NCBI GenBank assembly: GCA_017893485.1
Contig: CM030367.1
Span: 145,007,767 to 145,071,766, forward strand
DNA from: Hemerocallis citrina
Lineage: Eukaryota; Streptophyta; Magnoliopsida; Asparagales; Asphodelaceae
DNA length: 64,000 nucleotides
Direction: 5' to 3'
Program-made: the position numbers and the translations under genes
In this document: piece after piece, positions 1-12,200 of the stretch
How the letters are laid out: each line of letters begins with the position of its first letter
Position numbering within the stretch: the first letter of the stretch is position 1
The notes under the pieces: model-generated
What the model was told of the DNA's origin: nothing
Databases searched by the model: none
What the model saw: only the letters and a program-made list of their open reading frames with translations

Positions 1-1010
1 AAACTAGGCTACATCTTAGCCTCTAGAACAATAAATTCAGTTCATGTCAAATTTGCAATTAATAAAAATATTTGGAATTGCATCAAAAGAAATTTGGAGA
101 AGAAAAGATACAAAAAGGAATACAAAATTTAAAGCAAACCAGATCCTTTCTCTCTTTCTGTCTCAAAAACTGAACCCCAAACTGTCTCGTAGCTGCCGTC
201 GGTCTTGGAAACTGTGCCAGGATCAGCAGAGCTCGCCACGTCAGCCGCCCTGCCACACGCCGCTATCGTTTCGGCTTGTCATGTCGCCGCGTCAGCGAGC
301 TCCTGGACACGCGCCGTCACGTTAACACGTTAGCCTGTCACCCTGCTGTTGTCGAGCCGCGTGTCCACACAACCAGAGGCGCCACGTCACACCCAGGAGC
401 TCTGATCCCTTGCTTCGATTTCGCCCTCACGTGCAGACTCCCCTTTTCTTTTGTTCTGAGACCAAAGCAAGGTCTCTCTCTCTTACCCTTTTTATATATA
501 TATATTTTTTTCTTTTGTGTTAGCCGTCACCTCTTAATTCTTCTCTCTCCCTTTGGTTTGTACTTATAGACAACGGAAGAGGAGTTAGGGTTTGCACTTT
601 TTGCAGAATAGTCCTTCTTCTTTTATTTATTTCCTTTCTTATTTGACCTGAATTTTATTTCTTTCTCTTTTCTCCTTTTCTGCCAACCACGTGCTGCTGC
701 ATACACAAAATAAGATCAGAATTTAGGATTTAAAAATAAAATAAATTAATTAGTTTAAAATTAATTAATCTAACTAAAAATCATATTAGCTCATTAAAAT
801 CCTTCTAAAAATTTTTTTACTCAACGAAACAATAAAAATTGATAAATCCATTGTTTTACTTTGTTTGTTGATTTTTTCCCACAAATCTTTACTTTTTGCA
901 TCAAAAATATTATTTCTTCAAAAATAATTAATTAATTGAAATCTTATAGAAATAAGATGAATTATAGACAATATCAACGAAAAACAAGCGATTTTAATGG
1001 GTAAATGAGT

Positions 1011-1070
<60 letters not shown>

Positions 1071-1081
1071 TAGACACATCA
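1..1081 (-). repeat. 3' LTR of Athila-A (partial)
   Basis: This matches 5863-6932 in the same orientation with scattered substitutions and a longer TA run (1015-1066). By comparison with the right LTR, about 630 bp are missing beyond the window edge. It ends at 1081 in CACATCA on the plus strand, the TGATGTG start of the LTR on the minus strand. The GC-rich stretch 190-400 holds several ACGT-core sites. Confidence 0.9.
1015..1066. repeat. (TA)n microsatellite in LTR
   Basis: A pure TA dinucleotide run lies near the start of the Athila-A 3' LTR. The partner LTR has a much shorter run at 6901-6918, so the tract changed length after insertion. Confidence 0.95.
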
Positions 1082-2825
1082 AATACCCCCAAACTTAAGA
1101 TTTTGCTTGTCCTCGAGCAAAAAGTAGAATCATGAACAAGGGAATAATAATAGTAGACTCAATCCATCACACTAAGAGATTATATCATGCAAGCATCAAA
1201 ATGTCAATTAATAATATAAACAATAGCAAATAAAGTAAAACTAAGCATACCCACTTTCTCCAGTGCAATTATTTATTCATAATTCCAAACCCAATCATAT
1301 TTTTCATGCAATTAATGTAATTATAGTATGTAACAACTCAATCTGTGATTATCCCTTCTCACTACTACAAACCGAGTAGCAAACTAGAGTTTTTTTTTTT
1401 TTAAGGGATAATTTTTTTTTTTTCAGTCTCTTCTCTAAGTTGTCACTTGCCTTTTGACGCGAATGCAAAATATTTGTGATGAATTCACCCGGTTACTCAA
1501 CAAGTCACAAACTTAAAGTGCTTTGCATCTCATATTTCAAGTTGCCGTTTTACGTAAAAGTAAACATTGGTGATGAATACCCCTAGTTACTAAGCAACTC
1601 AAAATATTGGAGTAGATTGACTTTATTCATAATTTTTTTTTTCATTATTACTCTATTTACTTAAACCCTGTTTAGGACTAGATCAAAGGGGATAATCACA
1701 AGAAGAAGCATCACATTTGTCTTTAATGTATAATAGCATGACCTACACAATTTTGAAAGGAATTGTGAAATTCAATAATCTTAAAGTAAATAAGTATGCT
1801 TACTCTTGCTTTATAAGAAATTTTCTATTCCAAAAAAAATTATTTCAATGCTTATCACAATAAAGAACTCAAAAGTGTAATAGTAAGCCTAATTGAAATC
1901 ATTCTGTTTCCTTTTTCTTTTCAAAAATAAATAATAAATTTGTAAACCTTCAAATACCCCCAAACTTAAGATTTTGCTTGTCCTCGAGCAAAAAGTAGAA
2001 TCATGAACAAGGGAATAATAATAGTAGACTCAACCCATCACACTAAGAGATCATATTATGCAAGCATCAAAATGTCAATTAACAATATAAACAATAGCAA
2101 ATAAAGTAAAACTAAGCATACCCACTTTCACCAGTGCAATTATTTATTCATAATTTCAAACCCAATCATATTTGTCATGCAATTAATGTAATTATAGTAT
2201 GTAACAACTCAATCTGTGATTATCCCTTCTCACTACTACAAACCGAGTAGCAAACTAGATTTTTTTTTTTTTTTTTTTTTTAGGAATAATTTTTTTTTCA
2301 GTCTCTTCTTTAAGTTGTCACTTGCCTTTTGACGCGAATACAAAACATTTGTGATGAATTCACCCGGTTACTCAACAAGTCACAACTTAAAGTGCTTTGC
2401 ATACTCATATTTCAAGTTGTCGTTTTACATAAAAGTAAACATTGGTGATAAATACCCCTAGTTACTAAGCAACTCAAAACATTGGAGTAGATTGACTTTA
2501 TTCATAATTTTTTTTTTCATTATTACTCTATTTACTTAAACCCTGTTTAGGACTAGATCAACGGGGATAATCACAAGAAGAAGCATCACATTTATATTTA
2601 ATGTATAATAGCATGACCCACACATTTTTGTAAGGAATTGTGAAATTCAATAATCCTAAAGTAAATAAGTATGCTTACTCTTGCTTTATAAGAAATTTTC
2701 TATCCCAAAAAAAATTATTTCAATGCTTATCACAATAAAGAACACAAAAGTGTAATAGTAAGCCTAATTGAAATCATTCTGTTTTCTTTTTCTTTTCAAA
2801 AATAAATAATAAATTTGTAAACCTT
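1080..2825. repeat. Two-copy 871-bp tandem duplication in Athila-A
   Basis: The block starting at the polypurine tract (about 1080) repeats from about 1951 with very high identity, including the opening TACCCCCAAACTTAAG and the stretch TGTCCTCGAGCAAAAAG. Differences are mainly poly-T lengths and single bases. The two units fill the space between gag and the 3' LTR. I see no coding potential here. Confidence 0.93.
1082..1098 (-). other. Polypurine tract of Athila-A
   Basis: On the minus strand a G-rich purine run (AAGTTTGGGGGTATT) lies directly next to the 3' LTR start. This is the expected primer position for plus-strand DNA synthesis. A second copy lies at about 1953-1969 and a third, diverged one at 2826-2840. 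Confidence 0.7.
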
Positions 2826-3290
2826 CCCCCCAAACTTGAATATCACATTGTCCTCAATGGGAAAAGAAAAAGAAAAACAAAAAGAATGCAAAAAGTTTAG
2901 AATTTCTCCCCTGATTCGTCCTTAAATTTCTGCACGAGCAACGTTCAGTATTTTGGCGATATCTGGAGCTGTAGATGTCCAAATGGGCTGATTTTTTTTT
3001 TTTTTTTCCTTTTTTTTTGGGAAAGCTAAGACAATAGGCTACAATTTCTCTTTGAATCAGGTTTCCAGATACTGACTCCATACTGCTCAAAAACAGCCAT
3101 CAATGAAGGCGTACAAAACAGCTCCGCCCGGCAACTTCCAAAATTTATCCAATCCTACAAAATAAAATCAAAAATTATAATAAAATAAACTAAAAGATAA
3201 ACCAAAACTAAATGCAATAAAAGAAAACATGGGTTGCCTCCCAAGAAGCGCTAAGTTTTAAGTCTTCAGCTAGACATGGGGGTGAAATGG
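2826..3290. other. Non-coding region downstream of Athila-A gag
   Basis: This opens with a diverged third copy of the polypurine-tract neighbourhood. The rest is A/T-rich with poly-T runs near 2992-3018. A short minus-strand ORF here looks incidental. Confidence 0.5.
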
Positions 3291-4997
3291 TTAAGTAACG
3301 CCAAGATCCAACAACATTAACACATCCTTTCTAATTTTTCTCTTCAGATGTGGATCAGGTTCAAGCTCCAGTTTGAAGCGTTTCCTTTTAGATGATGATG
3401 TCTTTGATTCTCCCACCTCTTTGAATTTATGTTCCAAAAATGAATAAATAGAAGGTTCAACATCCAAATACATGACATGTTCAAAAATATTTTCTTTCTT
3501 AGTTTCAAAAATTTCTGCATTTGTTGGACATACTTTAATTGGTGATTTTTCATTTTCAGCCTTATGTTTCTCGCCCACAATTAAATGAGTTTCACTTACT
3601 TGAATAGATGACTGTTCTTCAGGAGGAAACTTCATGGAATTAAAAATATCATACATTACTTGCTCATGTTGAATTTGTTCCTCCTTAATTTGTTCAATCT
3701 TACTTTGCTTTTCAACCACATTCTGTTCGCCATTTTCTTCTTGTGGTTGTTCAATTGTCCTCCCGCTTCCTAGTGTTATAGCCTCGACATGCTCCTTGGG
3801 ATGGACAACTGTATTGCGTGGTAATGTTCCTGCAGTTTTTTCATTAAGAATATTCGAAATTTGACTAATTTGTACCTCAAGATTGTGAATGGAAGCCGAA
3901 GTTGAATTTGCAACATTTTGAATTGCCAAATCTGTTTTTTGTATGTATTGTTCTGCCCTTTGCATGTAGTGCATAAACATGTCTTCGAGTGTCAGCTTCT
4001 TTTCTGGCTGTGGAAAATTTTGAGGTTGTATAACTGCTCCTTGATTGTTGTTCCATAGACAATTTGGGGTGTTTCTCCATTCTGAATTGTCTGTGTTTGC
4101 ATAATGATCGTTTTGCATTTGAAAGTTTGACACAAAATTTTCATGTTCGGCATTTGATGGAGCAAAAGGGTTTCCCACTTGACAATTTGAACTTGAATAA
4201 TTTCCTGCACAAAGATCACAAATCATATTAGATTGAATAGCATTAAAATTCATATTTTCTACTTGTTTAGATAAAATATCATTTTTTGAATTTAATGTAG
4301 AAAAAGGATCAAGTTCAAAAACTCCAGCCACTTTTCTTGGCATCGTTCTCTCTGAAGACCACTGGTAATAATTTGATGCCATCTCCTCTAAAAGATCATA
4401 GGCTGCTTGGTAAGTTTTGCTCATCAGTGCACCACCAGCTGCTGCGACAACCATAGATCTATGTATAACTCCCAAACCATTATAAATTGTTTGCAATTGC
4501 AGCCATTTCGGTAGTTCATGATTAGGACACTTTCTCAATAACTCTTTAAACCTTTCCCATGCATCATACAAAGACTCAGTCTCAAATTGAATAATTCTGA
4601 CAATATCATTCCTTAGTTTTGCTGTCTTTGCTGGAGGAAAATATTTAGCCAAAACTTTTTTTGTAAGTCCCTCCCAAGTAGTAATACTACTGGGTGGTAG
4701 ATAACGTAGCCAAGCCTTCTCCTTATCTCGTAATGAAAAAGGAAAGAGTCTCAATCTGATCGCATCATCTGATACTCCGTTGTGTTTGAAAGTGTCACAA
4801 ATTTCTAGAAAGTTTGAAATGTGAGCGTAAGGATCTTCATACGGTAGTCCCCAAAATTGAACAGTCTGATGAATCATTAGAATAGTTTCCGGTTCAATCT
4901 CAAAATCTTTAGCTTCAATAACCGACTTCTTTATGCTTGATTCATAAATTGAGGGCTTAGCATAGTCTCTCAAAGGCTTGTTCTCATTGTTCTCCAA
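3291..4997 (-). CDS. gag: Athila-type Gag polyprotein, 568 aa, intact
   Basis: This is the structural capsid/nucleocapsid protein of an Athila-lineage element. A retrotransposon gag domain covers about residues 55-175 (motifs DPYAHISNFLEICDTF, KAWLRYLPPSSITTW, WERFKELLRKCPNHELP). A zinc-knuckle-like CDLCAGNYSSSNC follows near residue 260, with Tyr where Athila-B has His. The Athila signature PKEHVEAITLGSGR lies near residue 400. The last 140 residues match sequence that in Athila-B lies after the protease (compare 32291-32560), so protease and upstream linker are deleted and the remnants are fused in frame. There is no RT or integrase behind it. The reading frame is uninterrupted, unlike nearly every other ORF here. 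It may be supplied in trans to a non-autonomous family; that is inference. Confidence 0.88.
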   Translation of the reverse strand: MENNENKPLRDYAKPSIYESSIKKSVIEAKDFEIEPETILMIHQTVQFWGLPYEDPYAHISNFLEICDTFKHNGVSDDAIRLRLFPFSLRDKEKAWLRYLPPSSITTWEGLTKKVLAKYFPPAKTAKLRNDIVRIIQFETESLYDAWERFKELLRKCPNHELPKWLQLQTIYNGLGVIHRSMVVAAAGGALMSKTYQAAYDLLEEMASNYYQWSSERTMPRKVAGVFELDPFSTLNSKNDILSKQVENMNFNAIQSNMICDLCAGNYSSSNCQVGNPFAPSNAEHENFVSNFQMQNDHYANTDNSEWRNTPNCLWNNNQGAVIQPQNFPQPEKKLTLEDMFMHYMQRAEQYIQKTDLAIQNVANSTSASIHNLEVQISQISNILNEKTAGTLPRNTVVHPKEHVEAITLGSGRTIEQPQEENGEQNVVEKQSKIEQIKEEQIQHEQVMYDIFNSMKFPPEEQSSIQVSETHLIVGEKHKAENEKSPIKVCPTNAEIFETKKENIFEHVMYLDVEPSIYSFLEHKFKEVGESKTSSSKRKRFKLELEPDPHLKRKIRKDVLMLLDLGVT

Positions 4998-5206
4998 GAT
5001 AATGTACGTGTATGTCCTGAAATGTAAGTATCGAAAAAGAAAAAAAAATAGAAAAAATAGAAAAAATAAAAAAAGAAAAATAAATCAAAGTAAAAGTTAG
5101 TCAAAAGAAAATAAAGATGTAAAATAATAATAAAATAAAAATAATTACAAAAAATCCAAACTAGCAATAATCTAGCAATTTTCAATATCAATAAAAAAAT
5201 AACTAG

Positions 5207-5230
5207 TCCTTGAAAATGGCGCCAAAAACT
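5207..5230 (-). other. Primer binding site region of Athila-A
   Basis: On the minus strand the 5' LTR ends at 5231 and is followed by AGTTTTTGGCGCCA. This matches the start of the tRNA-Asp-type PBS seen intact in Athila-B, but its 3' half has decayed. The rest of the leader up to gag is A-rich and non-coding. Confidence 0.6.
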
Positions 5231-6932
5231 TGATATTGAATATTTGCAAGTGTACAAAATCGTAACAAGTAATATAGTTAGTGAATAGAGTGCCGAACCC
5301 ACAGGGAACTAGATATTTTATTGACTACCGATATCACTAGATTAATCACTATTTGGAAGATCGAAATTTATAAATTATAAAACAACTAAATTAAATTAAT
5401 CTAATTAAATCTAACTAAATTTGTGAAGAGGGAGAGGGCTGTGAAACTATGAAGCTTTTGTACTTTGTTAAGGGTAAAATTAGTTCTAGGGCTCTTGGTT
5501 CACCTCGTTTATCACACACACAAATTATAACTCCTTATAAATAAAAAAAATTATCTTTCCCAAGTTGTAGACCAAAATCCTAAAAATATTAACCACTCTA
5601 TCCACGTAGTCTAAAAATTATTCTCAACTAATCATTTGCCTATCCATCAAATTATTAATTGAAAATTTGGATTTCTTAACGGTCACGTCCTCCAATAACG
5701 GTATTTAATTTTTATTAATCACAAATCACCTGTTCGGTCTCTTCATGATTTAAAATAATCATACAAATGTCTATCCACCATTTTGTACGCATAAATAATA
5801 AAAATTAAAACACAACTAGGAAAAATAGAATAAAAATAAGGAATTAAAATTTGTGTTCTACAAAACTAGGCTACATCTTAGCCTCTAGAACAATAAATTC
5901 AGTTCATATCAAATTTGCAATTAATAAAAATATTTGGGATTGCATCAAATGAAATTTGGAGAAGAAAAGATACAAAAAGGAATACAAAATTTAAAGCAAA
6001 CCAGTTCCTTTCTCTCTCTTTCTGTCTCAAAAACTGAACCCCAAACTGTCTCGTAGCTGCCGTCGGTCTTGGAAACTGCGCCAGGATCAGCAGAGCTCGC
6101 CACGTCAGCCGCCCTGCCACACGCCGCTGTCGTTTCGGCTTGTCACGTCGCCTGCGTCAGCGAGCTCCTGGACACGCGCCGTCATGTCAAAGCGTCAGTC
6201 TGTCACCCTGCTGTTGTTGAGCCGCATGTCCACACAACCAGAGGCGCCACGTCACACCCAGGAGCTCTGATCCCTTGCTTCGATTTCGCCCTCACGTGCA
6301 GACTTCCCTTTTCTTTTGTTCTGAGATCAAAGCAAGAGAGAGAGACAACCTCTCTCTCTCTCTTACCCTTTTTATATATATATTTTTTCTTTTGTGTTAG
6401 CCGTCACCTCTTAATTCTTCTCTCTCCCTTTGGTTTGTACTTATAAACAACGGAAGAGGAGTTAGGGTTTGCACTTTTTGCAGAATAGTCCTTCTTCTTT
6501 TATTTATTTCCTTCCTTATTTGACCTGAATTTTATTTCTTTCTCTTTTCTCCTTTTCTTCCTTTTCTGTCAACCACGTGCTGCTGCATACACAAAATAAG
6601 ATCAGAATTTAGGATTCAAAAATAAAATTAATTAATTAGTTTAAAATTAATTAAACTAACTAAAAATCATATTAGCTCATTAAAATTCTTCTAAAATTAT
6701 TTTTACTCAATGAAACAATAAAAATTGATAAACCCATTGTTTTACTTTGTTTATTGATTTTTTTCCACAAATCTTTACTTTTTGCATCAAAAATATCATT
6801 TCTTCAAAAATAATTAATTAATTGAAATCTTACAGAAATAAGATGAATTATAGACAATATGAACGAAAACAAGCGATTGTAATGGGTAAATGAGTACAAA
6901 TATATATATATATATATAAATTAGACACATCA
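5231..6932 (-). repeat. 5' LTR of Athila-A (1.7 kb)
   Basis: On the minus strand it starts TGATGTGTCT at 6932 and ends in TCAATATCA at 5231, next to the PBS. Short ORFs inside are incidental. A GC-rich block at 6050-6300 has repeated ACGT-core motifs (CCACGTCA, TCACGTC, CACGTG). Confidence 0.88.
6366..6384 (-). promoter_or_regulatory. Probable LTR promoter TATA box (Athila-A)
   Basis: On the minus strand there is a TATATATAAAAAGGG-type TATA box, followed by a CT/GA-rich stretch and preceded by ACGT-core elements. The same arrangement occurs in the left LTR near 486-505. This would drive minus-strand transcription into gag. Confidence 0.5.
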
Positions 6933-7739
6933 TGGATCCATATGGAAAAAAATTTGTCACAACAAATGGTCTCGACCACCTAGACCTCAATTTCCCTGGA
7001 AAAAGTCCAAGTTTTGAATTGAATAGCAATACCTTCTCCCCTACATTATTTTCTCATAGTATGCTTATCATGCCATCGTTTAGTTTTCTCTTTATAGATC
7101 TTTGCATTTTCATAAGCATCATTGCGAAATTCGTCCATCTTATTTAGTTGCATCATTCTCTTCTCGCCTGCATCTTTCGTGTCAAAATTAAGTTCCTTTA
7201 TTGCCCAATAAGCGTGATGCTCAAGTTCCACTAGTAAGTGACATGCTTTACCATACACCAATCTATATGGGGAAATTCCAATTGGTGTTTTAAATGCCGT
7301 CCTATATGCCCATAGTACATCATCTAATTTTCTTGCCCAATCTGTTCGTGACATATTCACTGTCTTCTCAAGTATACACTTCAACTCTCGATTTGAAACC
7401 TCCACTTGACCACTTATTCGAGGGTGATACGGTGTTGCCACATGATGAGTAACTCCATACTTAGCAAGTAAAGCATCAAATTGACGGTTGCAAAAAAGTT
7501 TTCCTCCATCGCTAATAATTACCCTTGGAGCTCCAAATCGCGAAAAGATATTTTTCCTAAAGAAGTTCGCCACCACTCTTGCATCATTGGTGGTAAGGCA
7601 ACAGCTTCCACCCACTTGGAGACATAATCTACAACAACCAAAATATATTTATTAGAAAATGAAGATGGAAAAGGACCCATAAAATCTATCCCCCAAACAT
7701 CAAATAATTCAATCACTAAAATATTATTTAGGCGGATCT
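6933..7739 (-). pseudogene. pol: Athila-B integrase core and C-terminus (broken)
   Basis: Minus-strand translation gives the catalytic core: [16 protein letters not shown] holds the first Asp, IISDGGKLF the second Asp, and [12 protein letters not shown] the Glu. [20 protein letters not shown] follows, and then the C-terminal [17 protein letters not shown] one-base loss near 7600, just after VEAVALP, shifts the frame. A second shift lies near 7045 after HTMRK. The right end (7739) meets the solo LTR at its GATCT duplication, and the left end meets the Athila-A LTR at 6932. Its upstream zinc finger is 8.1 kb away at 15859. It is non-functional as it stands. Confidence 0.88.
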
Positions 7740-7906
7740 TGTAACGCCCCGATTTTCAGTAACTGGGAGACCGTGACACATGCCAGAATCTTTCCCTTCA
7801 AATGCATCTCAACACAGTAAATAACACAGAATTTTAAACACTTTTATTGCCATCAGAGTTAATACACAATAATTACAAATATCGATTTGCCATATCAATC
7901 TGTAAC

Positions 7907-7907
<1 letters not shown>

Positions 7908-7937
<30 letters not shown>

Positions 7938-7945
7938 TTTTTTTT
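7908..7945. repeat. Poly-C run (29 nt) followed by poly-T
   Basis: A homopolymer of 29 C and then 9 T directly follows the second TGTAACG start at 7901. Its length may be unreliable because of sequencing or assembly slippage. A comparable poly-G run of 20 lies at 12253-12272 in the inner LTR. Confidence 0.9.
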
Positions 7946-9238
7946 CTTTTGACTCCAAAAATCAATTCTTTCAATTTCTATATCACTTTAAACACAAACT
8001 AAGATAGTTATATTTCAAGAAAAATTTTGGCAGAGTTTCCCCTGAAAATTCTGCCCCGAAACACCAAAAAGCTTACAGAATTCTGCTCTAAATTTCGTAG
8101 CTCACATCACAGGCAATAATATCATGGGCTCTCCAGGTCAAAATGAGCAGAATCATACAGGCAATATAAATATCATGCTCTGGGGGCCAAACTCAGAACA
8201 TGATATCAATTATCAATTAAAAACCATAAATTCCTTTGAAAACGTAGTAAATTTTTTAGAAAATAACTTAGAAACACACCACAAGGCCCGGTACTCCACA
8301 ACGAGATAAGGTACGGGTCAAAACATATCATGCCACTCCACACTATTACTCATCATCATCATCCACGTCCTTATACATGAAAAATACAATTTAAAACATA
8401 AATTTCACTATTCACGTAATTAAACCTTAACCAACAAATTATAAAATGAAGCTTCACTCCACAGAACCATGAATCTGCACCTCACCTCTGCACTGCTAAG
8501 GACCTGTAACAGTAGGGGACCTAGGATAGTCCTGGGACTCCCTAACCCCTAAACACTAAGGGGTTAGCCATTTCTGATGTGAGTATAATTTATTAATTAA
8601 GCAAATAAATTAAACTTTATAAGTAAAACAGAACGAACTTACAAATACCAAGATAATCAAAGTTTACTTGACATCTGAACATGTAAACATCATAAATGGG
8701 ATTTCACATCAAATACTCTCTGAGTCATTACCCGTATGTATATCCATACCCGCTCATAACACCTTATCTTTAGCTTGGAAAAATCATTCATAAATTAGTC
8801 GCTTAACTCACAAATGCTTAACGCCCATCACTTTATGCCTTATACAAATATTCCTATAACTTTACTTTCTCATAAAGCTTTACATTCACAAATAACTTTA
8901 CTTTCACATAAACTGCACCTTATTTACCATTCATTTATATTTACAGACTCACGACTTATATTCTTTCGTGCTCATCTCCATTCATAAACACGATCCTACT
9001 CAATCTTATATCACATAACATCGCATTTATTCATTTCTTACAACACATATCATCACGTCCCGCAAAACATCACTTTCACACTCATTATACACTTCAACTA
9101 TCACACTCGCAATTCATCTTAATGGAAAAGAAACGTGTACATATAATTGATGTGCCAGTGTATGTTATGACTTAAACTCTAATGCAAGATTACCAATACA
9201 ATGATGCTCTTATTCTAATACAAGCAAGTCTCGAGAAC

Positions 9239-12200
9239 TATAGCGCCCCAGATTCCCGTTACCGGACATCCGTGACACTCACCAGAATCTTTACCTTTAA
9301 ATGCATCTCAACACAGTAATAACATGGAAATTTAAAAACTTTTTATTGCCAAATAAGTCATTACATCATTGATTACAACCGATAACTTGTTCTTGGATAA
9401 GGAGTACAAATCTCATCCGCTTATTACAACTTGTTACAAATAATTTATAGACTCCACTTGTAAAGCTATCAGCTGCCTCCTGGAAGGGTAATCAACTGAT
9501 TACTGCTAAACTTCGCTGAGTGGCCCATCGGCTCCCCTGGGACTTGCTCCTCGGCTTCAGGCTTCTGCTGCGCGACTCTGATATCTCTGCACCTGCTCGA
9601 AAGGTAGAACCGATACCTAAAAGGTGGGGAACTTCAGTACTTCAACTGACGCAAAGCTGGTGATAACAGCGATCCTCTAAAATTCAATCACAACCAATAA
9701 TTTATGCAAAATAGAAAAGTGTTGTGCCAAAACAAGGGTTTAATGGATTTGGGTTCTAGTGCAGTGATATGACATGACCCTATGACTAGATGCAGCAAAC
9801 TCACATGCCTGATTCTAATGCAAGCAAGACTTTAGAGCACGAATGAATCTCATACTACATATGCCCCCAAATCTAGCCATCTTTCTCCACAATTTAGGGA
9901 TTCGAACCCTCGCCATGCACTCTACTCTTGTACTCAACCAGTTCCCAATAGATTGTCCATCGCCCAAGGAGGTTGCAGTTGGTCGGTCCAGTTCCGCCAC
10001 TACAGTGCCTAAGTGGTAGCCGCCACTTGGTACCCACGTACGGATCTCCTCAGAAAGCTGCGTTGAATCCGGCCACCCAACCGATTGATTCCCCAAGTCC
10101 ACCTATGGACTGATGCATGCGTGTTCACCCCTGACCGGGTTATGAACTTATATATATACCAAACACAAACCCCCGTGCATAGGGACGTGAGCACCTCGGG
10201 AGCTCAAATCCTCCTGGCCTCCCGTACCTTACTCTGGCAAAACTTTGGGAATTAACAGATCCAGATACGAGCTGAGGACTCATCCATGAGTGCCGAAAAC
10301 GTATCCCTACGACTGGAAGGTACAATACCGACTATGGTTTACTAGGACTAATGCAATTTTTCAATCCCTTAATATGTCATTCTAACCCCTGTCTTACTCT
10401 AATTACTTCGAGTAAAGATAAAACTGCTTCCACACTTGCCTATCAACCTCTGACTTTGGCGATACCGGTCCGGTTCGCCACTTTCCCGGTTTGGAATTGT
10501 CCAGCATTCCGGCCTACATTTGCCGCTGCCCCGGCTGTGAATGTATGTTCACCCTTATGAACTTATAATAATGGCACGGCTCGGATGTCCTACGCTTCGG
10601 CAAAAGTTTATAATGTAGGGATGATAGGTGCAGGGTATTCCTTACCCTAGTGACTAACTCGAGTCACACATCCCCACTCTGGGAGTCAACAACCTCAATA
10701 ACAGATATCAACCATCCCTAGAAAAGAGTCATCAACTCTGATAGAATACAGGGAAAAAATGTCCTCACAATACCTAGTCAACACCAAGACTAAGCGACCT
10801 ACGGGGTTTTTGTCCGAATCTTAAAATGGTCATAACTCTCTTGATACAACTCTGGTTGGAGTGTACGAGCCCAATCCGGAAAGGTAAGATCCTAACCTAC
10901 AACTTCCTAGTTGATCATGAACTCAAATTCAATCATCTTGCTCCCCAAAATAGCCTCTCAAGTCTCAGCCTAGTGCTTCCTGTAGACGGGCTGTACCTTA
11001 CCTGGTAGCACAAAACATTACTTGTTAGTCAGAATGTCACAAACCCAATTTCTATAGAAGGGTGTGGGTGTCCTCAACAACTCTCTAGTTGTTCATAAGT
11101 CCAAATTATACCAATAAGTCACCCTAACACACACATCTCTCACCAATGCACTAAATCACACAATGGGTCTCTCTAAATCAGAGCACTTAGATCCACTCTA
11201 GGTCTCTGTCCAGTATTACAAAAATCACAGTAAATCAACCCTTTACTGGAATCACATCAAATTGGTCTTGTTGGAAAGATATAGGTGTCTACTACAAATC
11301 TCTAATGAACCAGGTTCTCAAATTGTGCTCTTAATGAGCCTCAAGAGTCCAATCTCTATAGGGTATCCAAACTGGCTGAAACTAGCACAGTGCATACTCA
11401 TAAAATTATATTAAATTCCGTACTTGTCCAAATGACACAAAATTTTTGGTGATGAAACTAGAGATCATAATAAACAACATGGAAAAAAACTTCATATTAA
11501 AACTCTAAGTATATAGTGAGGTCTCTCTATTTCACTCAAGTATAGAAAGTCATCATGTTCTTCAGTTCAGCTTCAGCTACTGATTAGAGATCAATTTTTC
11601 TCAAGCCTATAAATTTAACCAAACATTTTCCTGATTTTTGTATAGAATCTAGATGCATGTGGGAATATAGGGTAAAAATGTCAGGTCAATAAAATGCTCC
11701 AATAAATTAGAAAAATTCCAACAATATCAGTCATTCTGTTAACCAATTACTGATTCTGCCTTACGACACAGTTCTACCATTCAATTTTATTAAAATATCA
11801 AATGACTTCAGAAAAATCCGAAATAAATCATGCACTATATGCACATATATAGAAACAATCCCTGAAAATTTCATGTCCTAATTCTTTGTAGTTTGCTCTC
11901 GAAAAAATCTACAAAATAGCATTCTGAACTAGTTTTCTAGTTTCAGTTCTGATTGCAACTTTCAAGCTCTTAGATGTTCATCCTAGCACATCCTACCATA
12001 CATGCATGCAAGAAAAACAATTAAAAGAAAATAAATGAATGTTTAGAGTAACTCCCCACCCTTTGTTGCTGTAGAGGAATTGATCTCCTTGAGCTTCCTT
12101 TCTTGAAAAATCCTTCCTTGAGTCTTCTTCTTCACTCTCTCTTCTTCCTTTCTTTTTCTCTCTTGGAGGAATTCTGAAATTTCCAGAGCAAGGAGGTGGA

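Larger units (their letters stand above)
1..6932 (-). mobile_element. Athila-A, non-autonomous Athila-type Ty3/Gypsy element (left end cut by window)
   Basis: The element is read on the minus strand. Its 5' LTR is on the right (5231-6932) and its 3' LTR on the left (1-1081, truncated by the window). Bases 1-1081 and 5863-6932 are near-identical, and both LTRs begin on the minus strand with TGATGTGTCT. The internal part (1082-5230) has a tRNA-Asp-like PBS remnant, one long gag ORF and a polypurine tract, but no RT, RNase H or integrase. The right end abuts a broken integrase of another Athila element (Athila-B) at 6932/6933, so Athila-A is an insertion into it. The target-site duplication partner lies left of the window. 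Few LTR differences suggest a younger insertion than the surrounding Athila-B. Confidence 0.85.

Noticed and set aside
8124..8309. 61-codon ORF in the composite LTR
   Set aside because: Short and without homology clues; typical chance ORF in A/T-rich LTR DNA.
9898..9908. Full tRNA gene at the B-box match
   Set aside because: No cloverleaf or acceptor stem could be formed around it; only the short box matches.
10351..10560. Small plus-strand ORF within the solo LTR
   Set aside because: Short, no domain, neighbours are all LTR sequence.
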